A stretch of 64,000 nucleotides of DNA from contig CM062807.1 of the NCBI GenBank assembly GCA_031772625.1, positions 1,151,319,007 to 1,151,383,006 of the forward strand. Reading direction: 5' to 3'. Below, one piece after another: positions 1 to 11,643 of the stretch. Within the stretch, counting starts at the first letter, position 1. Every line of letters starts with the position of its first letter. The translations under genes were made by a program, and so were the position numbers. Below the pieces are notes generated by a model. That model ran no database searches. It saw only the letters and a list, made by a program, of their open reading frames with translations, and had not been told where the DNA came from. The DNA comes from Pinus tabuliformis. Lineage: Eukaryota; Streptophyta; Pinopsida; Pinales; Pinaceae.

Positions 1-424
1 TGGGAAATTCAAATATAATTAAAAAATAGATTTCAAGGGCTATTTTAGGTACAAATAGTTTTTAAAACCATGCCTATATGGTCTCTCAAAACAAAACTAT
101 CCCAACTCTATTTTAGTAAATCTGTCAAGCCAACATGTTAGAATTATTTGATTAGCATTTTTTTTTTGTTAAAAAGATGATATGGTAGTAGTGAGATGGT
201 AAGAATGGAGTTATAACAATGGGATTCTAACATACCTATCATGGGAGTTAACAAAGTGACCCGTTATTTGGAATATGAATGTATTTATTTTATTGAACTT
301 TGTTTTTAGGGAATTTGTAAAACAACAATGTTGCAGAAAAAATTGGCTTAATTTTTCATGTAAGTACAAAGTTGCTTTACACTAATGATTCTCCTACCAT
401 TTACTTGTAAGATTGTTCTTTAAG
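1..424. other. AT-rich upstream flank, no gene seen
   Basis: This stretch is AT-rich, has only short open frames and shows no recognisable protein, RNA or transposon end. It lies upstream of the RBMX2-like gene. Confidence 0.5.
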
Positions 425-1033
425 GAACTATACTAACTAGGAACCAACCATACATTTGGGCCAAATCGTAGTATAATTACTAGGAACCAATTGTGCTCCA
501 AGGCCAAACATCAACCTTGATGGAAGGAATGAACTATTGGTCATCCTATGGAGTACACATTCCCATCTACGAAGACACCTATGCATCCAACCATGGTGCT
601 CACTAGTCATATAGAAGAATGGTGTGGATATAAGATATATCATTGTCAGTCCTACATTCTTTTATAAAATAATAGTCATTAACAAAGAAACAATTAGAGA
701 ATATGAAACATGTAATTCTATGGAGAGAGTTTGGATTAAATTTATCATACGAAAATACTCCTTTATTCACTTGTAATACTGTGACTAAGAATAATATACC
801 AACTGAGAACCAACCTTACCTTTGGGCCAAACACTGGTATAGGTTGACTAGGAATCTGTTATACTATAGGGCCAAACATCAACCTTGACGTAAGGATTGA
901 ACCATTAGTCATCCTATGGACACATTCCCATCTACCAAGACACCTAGGTACCCATACATGGTGCTCGCCAATTCTATAGGAAAATGGTCTAGATACGAGA
1001 TGTATCAACGTCAATCCTACATTCTTTTATGCA
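425..1033. repeat. Two diverged direct copies of a ~248-bp repeat
   Basis: Positions 425-672 and 786-1033 are recognisably the same sequence. Shared blocks include GGGCCAAA, GCCAAACATCAACCTTGA, CACATTCCCATCTAC and CCTACATTCTTTTAT. The copies have drifted by many substitutions and small indels, so the duplication is old. No reading frame is kept open through both copies. The source of the repeat is unknown. Confidence 0.7.
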
Positions 1034-1170
1034 TCCGCCATTGAGGACTTATAATGAAATAGTATTCCAAGGGAATGGAGGAGATGAGGCATGTAACCAC
1101 ATTGTACCAAACATACTCAAACATTATATCCAACCATTAATTTATATTATTATAAAACATAATAATAAAA

Positions 1171-1267
1171 TAAAACCATATATATATATATATATATAGT
1201 TTGGCATAGTCAAACTTACAACTTTTTCATTGAATTCCATGATACAATTTTAAGCAAGATCGTGATT

Positions 1268-1309
<42 letters not shown>

Positions 1310-2243
1310 TAACTAGTAGATAATATCACTGATCCAGATTTAAACAGGAATGCAACCAATTACAGAGGTAACCATAAACACAGAGATGCAATAGAAATAA
1401 TACTTCATTTCATTAATGTAAAATACTGAAACATGCTTACAAACATAAATGGAAATAAACCAGCTAGGGTGATGGTAACTTATCTTTGAGAAGAGATGTG
1501 GTGGCTACATGCCTCTAAACTGTGTTACAATGAGGCTCGAAGGCCTATTTATTGTTGAGAAACAATGCAAAACCCTAAGCATCCAAAAACCTAACCCTAG
1601 AAGATGAAACGCCAAACTGTGGGCTCTGTTTGGGTAAATTGGTACATCAACTTCCCGGGGTTGTAACTTTGGCATACGATCTCCGTTTGACACGCACAAT
1701 ATCTCGTTAAAAAGATCTATTCGAGAACTACAACTTTGGATTGATGTTTCTCCTAGTTTTCCCAAAAAACGTCGTTAAGGGCCTCAAAACAACTCCGAAA
1801 GTTCAGGACCCGAAAAACTGCTAAAAATAGTAAAAAGTGCTACAATTAATGAAACTAAAATGCTGAAAGAAACAATGGTGGGGGTCCAAGTGGACTTGGC
1901 GGGTGGCCACCAATGTCCACCTAGATCAATTACCTTTCTCAATGCATTTTTTTCTGGTTAATTTTAATCAAATTTCGTCAAAGATTTTTAAGAACTTGAG
2001 TTTAAGTTGTTTAATCTGTAGAATTCAAGTGGCTGAAGGGTTTTTTAGGGCACTGAATCCATTTATACATTCAAAAATGTATTTAAAATGACAAAATATC
2101 ATAATCTTGAAATTGTATCACGATTTTGTCTATGAGTTAGACTACCCACTAAAAACATAGGTGCCCCTAATTATGTGAGGGAATAACATGGACATCATTA
2201 ATTACATGATCAACCCTATTATATTAATTTATTTATAAAACAT

Positions 2244-2317
<74 letters not shown>

Positions 2318-2668
2318 AAACTTACAATCTTTTCATTGAATTCCATGATACAATTTCAAGCAAGATTGTGATTTTCTGTCTCTCTATATATATACACGCA
2401 CACATATATTCTAACTAGTAGATAATATTACCTTTCTCAATGCATTTTTTTCTCGTTAATTTTAATCAAATTTCGTCAAATATTTTTAAAAACTTGAGTT
2501 TAAGTTGTTTAATATGTAGAATTCGAGTGCCTCGAGGGTTTTTAAGGGCGCTGAATCTATCTATACATTCAAAAATGTATTTTAAGTGACAAAATATCAT
2601 AGTCTTGAAATTGTATCACGATTTTGTCTATAAGTTAGACTACCCATATATATATATATATATATATT
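1171..2668. repeat. TA microsatellites and a duplicated noncoding block
   Basis: Long TA runs occur near 1175-1200, 1273-1308, 2248-2314 and 2646-2668. Two sequence blocks around them are duplicated. A block containing CATTGAATTCCATGATACAA occurs near 1200-1330 and 2315-2429. A second block occurs at 1931-2147 and 2429-2647. Between them, 1310-1860 is unrelated sequence resembling retrotransposon LTR material, but no ends could be fixed. No coding content was seen. Confidence 0.6.
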
Positions 2669-3058
2669 AAGAAAAGAAATCGACATCCTATTAGTCTAAA
2701 TGCAAGCAAAAGTGAGGTGTTGGTACCAAGCAAGCCCACAATTATACTCACTTAAGCATACTTGTCTTAAGCTTACTCACTTAAGAGTACTTGTCTTAAG
2801 CTCTTGAAAGCCATTACAACTATAATAATGAAGGCATTAAAGCTCATCACGTCAGTAGCAGATATTTGAACCTAGGTGTGGAGGATAATAATGGTTCCGC
2901 CCAACCACCCAAGGTAACCTCAATTGACTAAATTTTTTTGGGTATTGGGATCACCTAAAGAAAGAAAACACAAAAAAGAGAGAGGTCACACACCTAGTTA
3001 GCTACAATATAAACTGAGTTAAGAGCACAACATAATTACTCTATTCTAGAACTAGAAC
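2669..3058. other. Unassigned intergenic sequence
   Basis: The sequence holds two short near-copies of an ACTTAAG(C/A)(A/G)TACTTGTCTTAAGC motif at 2747-2801. No gene, RNA or element end is recognised. Confidence 0.4.
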
Positions 3059-3059
3059 A

Positions 3060-3600
3060 TGTCATGCAAAAATGGAATATCTACCTCAATGTCTGTCACA
3101 TATAGCAAGGAGCTAAAGAATTTTGTTATGGAGAAGCTTTGTAAACGGGTATGGGAAAAGAGTTGGGTAGAAAGAAGAAGTACTACATTGAAGAATTCAA
3201 CCCTATGTGTGACCTACAACAAAAAGAGTTCATTGGAGCTAGCATTCTATGGAGGGCAAAGGTTCTTATTGCTCAATTAAGAACCAACTCACATAAACTT
3301 CAGTGTGAAACAAGACGGTGGAAAAGGCCTAAAGAAGCTTGGGAAGAACGAGCGTGTACATTTGGCACGTCTGGGGCAGTGGAATCTGAAAAACATTTCA
3401 TTTTGGAATGTGATGCGTTCAAAGACATCAGAGAAAGTTATGGGAATATGTTAGCATCGGTTTCTTGACATTTTCTTTTCATCGAGGAGATTGTTGGAAG
3501 GTTGGGCCAATTCATCATCAATTTGAATAAGAAAATGATTGAATTGCAAAAGGTGAAACACAGGGAACGATGGTCCCATAGACTATTTTTAGTCTCTTGG
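3060..3600 (+). pseudogene. Non-LTR retrotransposon ORF2 C-terminal remnant
   Basis: The longest open piece (3151-3468) encodes a tail rich in the signature of plant LINE-like reverse transcriptase C-termini: an LRTNSHKL...CETRRW block, then C...H...EC spacing (ERACTFG, SEKHFILECDAF) typical of the zinc-binding tail. The first part is in another frame (near 3059-3150), so there is a frameshift. A TGA at 3466-3468 interrupts the frame, but similarity-like sequence (FLFIEEIVGRLGQFIINLNK) continues to about 3585. No RT catalytic core is present, so this is a 5'-truncated and decayed fragment. The family is inferred from memory of plant LINE tails, not from a search. Confidence 0.65.
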
Positions 3601-3786
3601 ATGTTAAAATATCATTTCATTTCATTATAAAACTTGAACTTAGGTGAAGAATATCACAAAAATTATTTCCAACCACTTAAACTAAACTCCTCTTGGATGT
3701 TAAAATATCATTTCATTTCATTATAAAACTTGAACTTAGGTGAAGAATATCACAAAAATTATTTCCAACCACTTAAACTAAACTCA
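3595..3786. repeat. Tandem duplication, 96-bp unit, two copies
   Basis: The unit starting TCTTGGATGTTAAAATATC at 3595 is repeated at 3691 with almost no differences. It begins exactly at the end of the LINE remnant. The near identity suggests a recent duplication. Confidence 0.9.
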
Positions 3787-4051
3787 ATTGAATAATTTTT
3801 TTTATTAATATTAATATAATTGTGAAAAGTACCTAGGTTAAATTTACAATTTCAATAATACAACATTTTAAACAATATTAAGAAAAAGATATATCCAAAA
3901 TCATCCGAAAAGTATGCACAATCAAAACGTAAAACAATTAAATTATACAAATGGTTAATGGTTCATGTCTTATTCTCAACTGAGATCGTTTCAGAGTTCT
4001 TTCCTCTAACTCAATCCTTCCACAGGTTCGTCTTTGTTGACACTCAGCTAA
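3787..4051 (+). other. Probable promoter and distal 5' leader region of the RBMX2-like gene
   Basis: This is AT-rich sequence immediately upstream of the leader of the host gene. No unambiguous TATA box or transcription start could be chosen from sequence alone. The promoter role is inferred only from position. Confidence 0.3.
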
Positions 4052-4152
4052 ATTTTTTGGTGCTCAGATTCTAAATCTTAGGCAGCTGCGAAAGGAAACG
4101 AACTTTTTAATGCTGATCTTCTAAATACGAGGCAGCTGCAAAAGGAAACGAA
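4052..4152. repeat. 50-bp tandem duplication in the 5' leader
   Basis: GGCAGCTGCGAAAGGAAACG (from 4081) recurs as GGCAGCTGCAAAAGGAAACG (from 4131). Both are preceded by a similar TGCT...TTCTAAAT stretch, giving a period of 50 bp. The repeat ends about 50 bp before the start codon of the RBMX2-like gene, so it is likely transcribed leader or core promoter. Confidence 0.8.
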
Positions 4153-4188
4153 TTTACAGTCCAGAGCATTTTTGCTGCAAGGATTTTG

Positions 4189-4206
4189 ATGCTTGGAAAG
4201 TCATGA
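4189..4206 (+). promoter_or_regulatory. Short upstream ORF overlapping the RBMX2-like start codon
   Basis: ATG at 4189 opens a five-codon frame that stops with TGA at 4204-4206. That TGA overlaps the main ATG at 4203 in an ATGA arrangement. If transcription starts upstream of 4189, this uORF would end one base inside the main start codon and could modulate initiation or allow reinitiation. The overlap is seen directly; regulation is inference. Confidence 0.45.
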
Positions 4207-4375
4207 ATCCTTTAACACAAGTAAAGAATCTACAGAAGATAACCGCGAGGGAAGCGGCCGCCGGGATATCAGAGGACGCTTCATGGCACGCAAAGTACAA
4301 AGAGTCCGCGTATGTCTTCGTTGGCGGTCTCCCATATGACCTCACGGAGGGCGATTTGCTGGCAGTATTTGCTCA
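4203..4375 (+). CDS. RBMX2: RBMX2-like spliceosomal RRM protein, exon 1
   Basis: Exon 1 encodes residues 1-57 plus two bases of codon 58 of an RNA-recognition-motif protein matching plant RBMX2 (yeast Ist3/Snu17). That family is part of the RES complex, which acts in activated spliceosomes and helps retain unspliced pre-mRNA in the nucleus. The N-terminus MNPLTQVKNLQKI, the block SWHAKYK and the first RRM strand with RNP2 (AYVFVGGLP), followed by DLTEGDLLAVFA, are the family's signature. ATG 4203 is chosen because it matches the conserved N-terminus. The exon ends ...GCT CA at 4375 before donor GTAAGT. The split codon is completed by the first G of exon 2, giving Q-Y-G-E. It is GC-richer than its surroundings and free of lesions. 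Confidence 0.93.
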
Positions 4376-4910
4376 GTAAGTGTTTTTTTGTATTTGAAAA
4401 ATTTCATTTCCAGCCTGTGAATCCTTGCGATCTTCGAACACTAGATGTTTAATTTAGTAAAACCACGAAAACTCTAAACCACTTTGAAGCGTTGCAATTT
4501 TTTAACAGTATGGTATTCATTTACGATAAATTTGGTTTAAACCGATACCTTCAAATTGAAAACCTAAACTACAGCAACTTCTGCAAAAAAATCGATCTAA
4601 CACTCGTGGAAAATCCCATTCAATCAAACAGTAGGGAAAATTGTTTGAATACAATGCTCGCTTAATTTACATAGACCACATACCTGTGAGCCACCAGATT
4701 GGCTGCTGGAGTAATGGGTTAAGACGCTAGTCTTGTACAAGTACAGGGACACGCTTTCCTTCCGTGTCTATGCAAAAGAATTGCTCTCTAAATCCGTAGA
4801 ACTTCTCATCTCTTTCGCTATAAATTCTGAGTGCTATTCTATTTAATACGGGTATGTGCTTCATTTTCTTTTTGCCCAGAATCTTTTCTGTATTCAGGTT
4901 TCTGTCATCC
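4376..4910. other. Intron 1 start, unassigned
   Basis: No transposon end or coding similarity is visible between the splice donor and the foldback. Confidence 0.4.
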
Positions 4911-5205
4911 GTAATGGTCCATAATGGATTAAGTAAAGTCTTTTGGTAGAGAATTTTTTGGCCTATGCGTTTCGAACCAACCATCTTTCGCTAGAGAATT
5001 TTTTGGCCTATGTGTTTCGAACCAACCAGTGTACCAGATGAAGAGGCAGACCATTGCTTTCTATTTAAGCCTTTGCCATGATATGCCTCTTCATCTGGTC
5101 TTCATCTGGTCTTGATGATGAACTACTTGTTGGTTCGAAAAGCGTCGGCAAAAAATTTCTCTTATCTGATTTCTACCGAAAGGCTTTACTTAATTCATAT
5201 AGATC
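4911..5205. repeat. Foldback structure with nested hairpin
   Basis: Sequence at 4911-4982, containing GGTTGGTTCGAAACGC and CTTTACTTAATCCAT when read in reverse, recurs in the opposite orientation at about 5129-5205, with an 11-bp insertion. The left arm's inner part is also tandemly duplicated (GAGAATTTTTTGGCCTATG at 4950 and 4995). Inside sits a perfect 16-bp inverted pair, ACCAGATGAAGAGGCA (5033-5048) and its complement (5084-5099). It could be a foldback/MITE remnant; no target-site duplication was found. Confidence 0.7.
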
Positions 5206-5949
5206 CCATTGACCGGCCATCTGGGTATTATAAGCAGATAAGTTGCCCTTTTTGTCTGGGTATATTGTTATTATTATTATTATTTTGAAATGAACAATAA
5301 AAACCCCATTCATAGTAATTTGCAGATCTACTTAAAATGAAAAAAGCCAGATAATAAAAGCTGTCCAGGAAGCTTGAATTGATCACAATTTACAGAAATA
5401 TAAAATGTATATTGCAAAAATAAGTCTGGAGCGCAAATTGAGTGACAAGACACAAAACCGTAAATATCTGTTTGGGACTTTGGTCACCCAAACATCAAGA
5501 TTTGGAAACATGCTGCCAAAATGTGGCTATGTGGCCCAGAGGACATTCAACATAGAAAATACCATAGTTTTTCTGAATAAACTGACTGCAAGCCAATGGA
5601 TGAATGGCTAAGTCGCTATGTTAGAATACTATTTCCACTGTATTTGTCTGCTAAACATGTGAATAAAATATCTCAGGTGCAAAATATCGAATCTATTTCA
5701 ACTTTCTTGCATTTGGCAAAGCCAATGATGTTTCTAAATTCTAGCCACTAAAAGAAAATCAATTATGAAGTTTGATTATGGCCACAATTCCAAATGCCAA
5801 CTAAACTGTGGCTGCTACATAAAATGTCCACCAGAAGAGCCAGGAATCCTTCCGCTAACATTCTTATAAACCCAGACATTGAGAGCAGCAACTAATAAAA
5901 TTGTGTTGACAAAGTTGATCACAAAGTTTTCACCAAAGAAGGAAGAGAG
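5206..5949. other. Intron sequence without recognisable element
   Basis: There is a short ATT microsatellite near 5268-5284 but no convincing coding or mobile-element signal. Confidence 0.4.
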
Positions 5950-6395
5950 GATGTAGAGCGCTATTACCGCTGCCTTGAAAACAACATGAAAAAAACTTGT
6001 CTTTGCGTTGCAATAATTTTTCTCTCTGCTATTTTTGAAGAAATAAAGTCCATTTTAAACAGATGGGCATTGAATATTGCCTCAAGCCATTGGCACTGCC
6101 GCTGCCCTAGCCCGAGTAAATTATTTTTTTCTAAAATCTGGTTCAGTTGCTGACTGAACCTGGTAACAAAAAGATGTAGAGTGCTATTGCTGCTGCTTCG
6201 AAAACAACATGAAACAAGCATGTCTTCACATTGGCATAGTTTTTCCCCTTTTTAATTCATGGAGAAACAAAGCTTGTTCTCAACAGGTGAACATCGAATG
6301 TTTTTTCAAGCCATTGGCGCTCCCATACACTGAGTAAATTATTATTTCCTAAAATCTGGTTCAGTAGCTGAATGAACCCTGTAACAAACATGAAT
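5950..6395. repeat. Tandem duplication, ~223-bp unit, diverged
   Basis: GATGTAGAG(C/T)GCTATT at 5950 and 6173 begins two copies that share AAAACAACATGAAA, TCAAGCCATTGGC, GAGTAAATTATT and AAAATCTGGTTCAGT. The copies differ by many substitutions and indels. The unit also contains a self-complementary stretch, GGTTCAGTTGCTGACTGAACC, near 6141-6161. Confidence 0.8.
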
Positions 6396-6628
6396 GTAAT
6401 GCACATTGATTTTATTTCATTCCAGGTCGCTTTGAGCTTTTTGGATGTTTCTGTGTGCGAACAACTAGGGTTTCCTTGGCAGTAATTTAGGGTCATCCAG
6501 GTTTACTGCGAAACCTAAATCATGGTCATTTGTTTCTACGAATGAAAGACAATTGTGAATACCAATCAGTCTGGAATTATAGAAGCAAGGAAAATAGCAT
6601 TTCTTATGACAGCCCCACTCTTACATGG

Positions 6629-7911
6629 GTTGGAGCCAAGGTTGCGGTGGAGCGGCTCCCCCCTTTTGAATCCACTCCTAGAGCGCGCTCCGGGCAGGAG
6701 TGACCCTGGGAGCGTGCTCCTAAAATTTGCTCCCTGTGGGAGCGAATTTCGGGAGCGCAGTCCCTAAATTTTTTTTTGCTCCTTGCCAATTCAGGAGTGA
6801 TAGAGGGAGCTATTGAAGATTGGAAGCAATAATTTTTGAGTGGGGCAGGCTACTGTTCAAGCCTATGGCCCTAGTTTTGATATGCAGTTCATGGTAATGT
6901 TAAGAATAATGTTGGTGGAGAATGTCACTTTTACTTAAATTTTTAACATTACCATGAAATGACTCCGGATGTTTGAGAGTGGTTTCGACATCACTGGATT
7001 TCATATGGAGAAAATAGAATTTTAGATCGCACTCAAAATCCAACAGACTTATCATTTTTTCATGATTTCAGGAATGGGGGATTGCAATGTTACCATTGGA
7101 TTTTGTCATGTACTAGGGTATGGAACTTGTATTTAATCAAGAGCACCAAGCCCTCTATGTGGGGGAGGCTCCCAATAATCAAGAGCACCTAGGGTACTAG
7201 GGTATGGAACTTGTATTTAATCAAGAGCAGCAAGGCCATTCGTCTATGCAAGAGGGGACTCCCAATAAAGCATGAGACAAGAAATTAGAAATTTCTCGTG
7301 GCAAGAGGGTCAAACAATAGATAATAGATTTATTTGTCTTTTCTAGTTTCTAGTACTTTTTATAATTATTGACTCTTTCATATTTATTATGATATTTTGT
7401 AAACAATATATGACAATTTAAGTTTGAAGTTTGAAGTTGGCATTTATAACTCATTGGTAATGAATTATGAATATGACGCTTTGTGAAAGTTGAAACATTT
7501 CGTTTCATGTTAGATATTCTTTGTTATCGTTTGGTTACTTGGTAATGATAATGGTTACAAGTACAAATTACAACTTTAGTGATCAAGGATGATAAATGTT
7601 ATATATTGAATTTTGAAAGCTTGAAACATTAAGATTTATGAATCATAAGACTCGATGTGTTGTATGTTACTAACTTGTGGACGTGGTTGATGAAGATTAT
7701 AACTTCTAAATGATTGATGTTATATGGTTCAATCTATGTTTTTATGTTTTTTATATCTAATTCATCATTCTACATTTTTTTGTTGACATGTATGTATCAA
7801 AATATATAAAATTATATATTATATAAAAATTCGCTCCCAATTCGCTCTTGAACTGGAAGCTTTTGAAAATGTCCCCTCCTGCTACCGCTCCCAAGTAACT
7901 TTGGTTGGAGC
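6629..7911. mobile_element. hAT non-autonomous element 1, body 6637-7903
   Basis: The 8-bp direct repeat GTTGGAGC (6629-6636 and 7904-7911) brackets a 1,267-bp element with matching imperfect ends: CAAGGTTGCGGTGGAGCGG on the left, and CAAAGTTACTTGGGAGCGG read inward from the right. An 8-bp TSD with short imperfect TIRs is diagnostic of hAT. The left subterminal region (6650-6800) repeats GGAGC/GCTCC palindromically. A middle block (about 6880-7300) with a 15-bp inverted pair (6888-6902, 6944-6958) is shared with the other hAT derivatives here. The right ~580 bp matches, inverted, the noncoding 3' end of the transposase-bearing element at 58417. It is therefore an internal deletion derivative of that family. 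Confidence 0.88.
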
Positions 7912-8577
7912 TCTCAGAACCCATAAAGAAAGTGCCGGCAGACAACAATCTTCAAAATTGAAACTGAGACAGATCAGTAAACCACCAGATCTATATTGTA
8001 GCTGTCCTGGTTACATCCACCTGTATTGTCAAGACGAATGCACAGGTCCTGACATATAAACCTCAAGAGTCAAGACCGTCTAATGAATACTCACCATTTT
8101 TGGTTCTTACTTCTACCACTTTAACCTTGACCTTCAGTAATTCCTTTACCTGAAGGCATGATGTCATAATTTGAATATATTTTATCAAGGAGTGGGAACA
8201 ATTTTGGTATTTGTAAGTACATTTAATTTGTCAAAAGAGCAGAAGTGAACAATGCATGGCGGGCTTATGTTGTAGTCCAGTCTCCACAGCATGTTCATGC
8301 ATGTCTCCTGCAACCCTGCTGTGTTCTGAATAAATTAGTGTTTATCTCGATTGAGTTTTCAGATCCTCAGGAGTCAGGAGACACCCATAGGTTCAAGGCA
8401 TTGATCTGTGTAAAATTTGAACATTAAATTTGGCATAATTGGCTATTTCAACACTTGAACGTGGCTCTTGCTTTAATGAGCTTGAAAACTGTATTTTGTC
8501 ATATGATTTTTTTACATGTTGGGGCTTGTTCTCCGATGGCCTTTGGATTTCATAAAAGCTATTCCTGGGTTTTGTCA
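7912..8577. other. Intron sequence, unassigned
   Basis: No coding or mobile-element signature is recognised; only short random frames are present. Confidence 0.4.
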
Positions 8578-8933
8578 CAATGTCCAGGAACATTATGGTA
8601 TCGTTTTATGTTGAATTCTTTTTTCCTTGCCTTTTTTTAATAGAAGATGCCCCCACCATGAATAGAGATGGACTTAAAATCAGTGACGCTTGGAGGTTGG
8701 TTATACATTGGTTGAGTCTTCTATTGTTTGCCAATCTGTTGCTTTCATTATCACACAATGTCCAGCAACATTATGGTATCGTTTTATGTTGAATCCTTTT
8801 TTCCTTGCCTTTTTTAAATAGAAGATGCCCCCACCATGAATAGAGATGGACTTAAAATCAGTGACGCTTGGAGGTTGGTTATACATTGGTTGAGTCTCCT
8901 ATTGTTTGCCAATCTGTTGCGTTCATTATCACA
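8578..8933. repeat. Tandem duplication, 178-bp unit, nearly identical
   Basis: CAATGTCCAG(G/C)AACATTATGG occurs at 8578 and 8756, and the following ~170 bp are almost identical, including AGAAGATGCCCCCACCATGA and GTTATACATTGGTTGAGTC. Only a handful of substitutions separate the copies. The unit has no conserved reading frame. Confidence 0.9.
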
Positions 8934-9484
8934 CGTGTCTTTCAAGGTATATCCTTTCTAATTAGTCTTTTAGTTCACACTTTCTTTATATATAAACAAC
9001 TAAAGTTATGCTAATTAGTCACCTTAATTGGCATGCATTTTAATCTGGGTTTATATATAACCAACTTAATACTATACTAATGACTTAGGTGGCATACATA
9101 TTTGAACTATCTAATAATTATGGTTTTAAGCATGATTATTTGCTAGAGGCAAACCAAAGATTGTTGGAAATTCTCACGGATTAGAAATGAAGGAAACATA
9201 ATATATTAATTTGGAGGACCATGTACAGCAAACTCGATACTGGTGAAACAGAAACATGCAGACTGAATGTGTGCACACACATCCACACACATGATTGAGT
9301 CTTCTTAATTCAACTGCCAGATATCAAATGCAACCACCAAATCCTGATGATGGACCAGGAGTTTTTGGTCAGAAACTTTGAGACATAAAAAATGAAATGC
9401 TAGAATTCCAAAGCTGTTTAAGACACCAAAGTTTTCTGTTCCTTTACCAAATTCCTATGAGCACTTGAAAACACAATTTAGCAT
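8934..9484. other. Intron sequence, unassigned
   Basis: A short direct repeat of TATATATAA(C)CAACT occurs near 8991 and 9053, and a CA-rich stretch near 9272-9291. No gene or element end is seen. Confidence 0.4.
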
Positions 9485-10740
9485 CCTGGAATCGCTCCTG
9501 CTCAGCCTAAAGTACAGCAAGGTAGAGAAATAATGCCAGTGCAGGCAATGCTTGTGAATCTTTATCTGGTCTTTATTATTTAACTAGTACTGAGAAATGT
9601 GCAGAAGACAACCGTTTAAAATTAGAAGGCAATGCAACATGAGCTCATCTTATCAAGCCTGACCTTGACTGTCTTTATTAATGGAAAGCACTTAGAAGAT
9701 TTGTGAACTGTAGACACTGTGGATTCCTTTAGCGGTAACAGCAGTTATAGCTCCTATTACGATTTTTGGGTTCCAACCTACATAATCAGATGCTAGAGCC
9801 ATTATTTCAGTTCAGAGGGTTTCTCTTTGATACTGTTTTATCACTCTTTTTATCTACTAGTCACTGAATGTGCAGTTCTTTTTGGTTCTTATTCTAACCA
9901 CTCTTCTTTATATTTTTCATTTGCTCTACTTCTCATTTATATTCCCTTGCTGGAATCTTTTTCTTCTCTTTGACTTCAACTTCATTTCTTTATCCGTTGC
10001 CTGTACTTTGCCTGGAATCGCTCCTGCTCAGCCTAAAGCACAGCAAGGTAGAGAAATAATGCCAGTGCAGGCAATGCTTGTGAATCTTTATCTGGTCTTT
10101 ATTATTTAACTAAGTTGCACGAAACGTGGCCCTAGGGGGCGTTTCGCCAGGGGAAACGAAACGAAACGCGTTTCCCCATACCGTACGGCCTGGAAACACG
10201 TTTCCGGCCGTACGGGCCACGTTTCCCCAAAAAAAACATTTGTTTTTTAATTTTTTTTTTCTAATGTAGATCTCTTACATTTGTTTGCCCTAGTGTTGAT
10301 ATGCAGTGCATGGTAATGTTAAATTCTTAAAGTAAAAGTGATATTAATAAAGAAGAATATCACTTTTACTTAAATTTTTAACATTACCATGAAATGACTC
10401 AGGATGTTTGAGAGTGGTTTCGTCATCATTGGATTTCATATGGAGAAAGTAGAATTTTAGATCTTACTCAAAATCCAGCAAACTTATCTGTTTTTCAGGA
10501 TTTCAGGATTGGGGGGATTTCAATGTTTCCATTGGATTTTATCATGTACTAGGGTATGGAACTTGTATTTAATCGAGAGAACAAAGCCCTCTATGCAGGG
10601 GAGACTCCCAATAATCAAGAGAATGTAGGGTACTAGGGTATGAAACTTGTATTTAATCAAGAGCACTAAAGTCATTCGACTAGACTCCCAATCAACCACG
10701 AGACAAAAAATTAGAAATTTCTCGTGGCTGATTTTGGATA

Positions 10741-11586
10741 TGTTAAATTTGGACAACTAGGTCCAAACTCCATGTTCTGATGCTCAGATTAAGAGGCTAA
10801 TATTTTTGTTGGATTCCTCTTTTTGAGAGGTGTAAAATCCATATAAAAATAGTCTTAATCCGATGAGCAGAACTTATATTTTGAATTTATTATTCTTAAT
10901 AAATTATATGTGCAAGGTCAGCCTGTTTTGTAATGTAGGCTCACATGCCCAACAGATGTGTCACACACCCTCATTGATGGATATATATACAGGAAAAGTT
11001 GGAGAGAATTTGAACATAACTCACATCTTCCTCTCTCATCCTAAAAAGTACGAGCTACCTGGAGGACGAATTTCAGCCTCACGTGGGAAGGACGAAGAGG
11101 ATTTCTTTTGCTGCTAGGGTTTCTGCTGCTAGGGTTTTGCAGAAGTTTGACCAGCGTTGACTTTGGTCAACGCTTGGTCCAAACAAGCTGAAAACTTGTG
11201 GGAGGTTCGATTTTTGAAGGCCGTACTACCTGGCACAAAAATCGAGGTCAAAGGGTTGACCGTTTTGCTGCTGCGTTGACTTTCAGCTTGCTGCCCCTGC
11301 GTTGACTTTTCAGGACAGCGTTGACTTTTGTAGAACTGACTTGGGTTGACTCATCTACTGGTTGGAGGGTTGTTGTGACACATGCTGGGCTGGCTGACCA
11401 AAGGAGACTTTGCTGGTTGAAGCATCCTGTTGACCGCCGAAACGAACACATACATTTTTCTTGTTTTTGATTTGTCTTCTGTAAGATCTGCTTATATGTT
11501 CTATCTGCATTTTGCTTATCTACTTGTATGATTGCTGTGAGAAAAGTGAAATTGCTCTTTGCATAGAACATCTACAAAACTTTACA
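10741..11586 (+). repeat. Copia 5' LTR
   Basis: The LTR is bounded by TG...CA and followed immediately by the PBS. A TATA-like ATATATATAC stands at 10981-10990. About ten W-box cores (TTGAC or GTCAA) cluster at 11146-11440, mostly downstream of the inferred transcription start. Differences from the 3' LTR are single-base substitutions only. Confidence 0.96.
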
Positions 11587-11598
11587 TGGTATCAGAGC
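11587..11598 (+). promoter_or_regulatory. Copia primer-binding site (tRNA-iMet)
   Basis: TGGTATCAGAGC directly abuts the 5' LTR and is the standard plant Copia PBS complementary to the 3' end of initiator methionine tRNA. Confidence 0.95.
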
Positions 11599-11643
11599 TG
11601 AGGTGAAGACAAACTCTATCTATAGCAATCATCATCGAAGGAA

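Noticed and set aside
437..643. Small ORFs in the first 2 kb (437-643, 703-888, 1505-1765, 1903-2091)
   Set aside because: They lie in duplicated noncoding repeats, the copies do not preserve the frames, and no family motif is seen.
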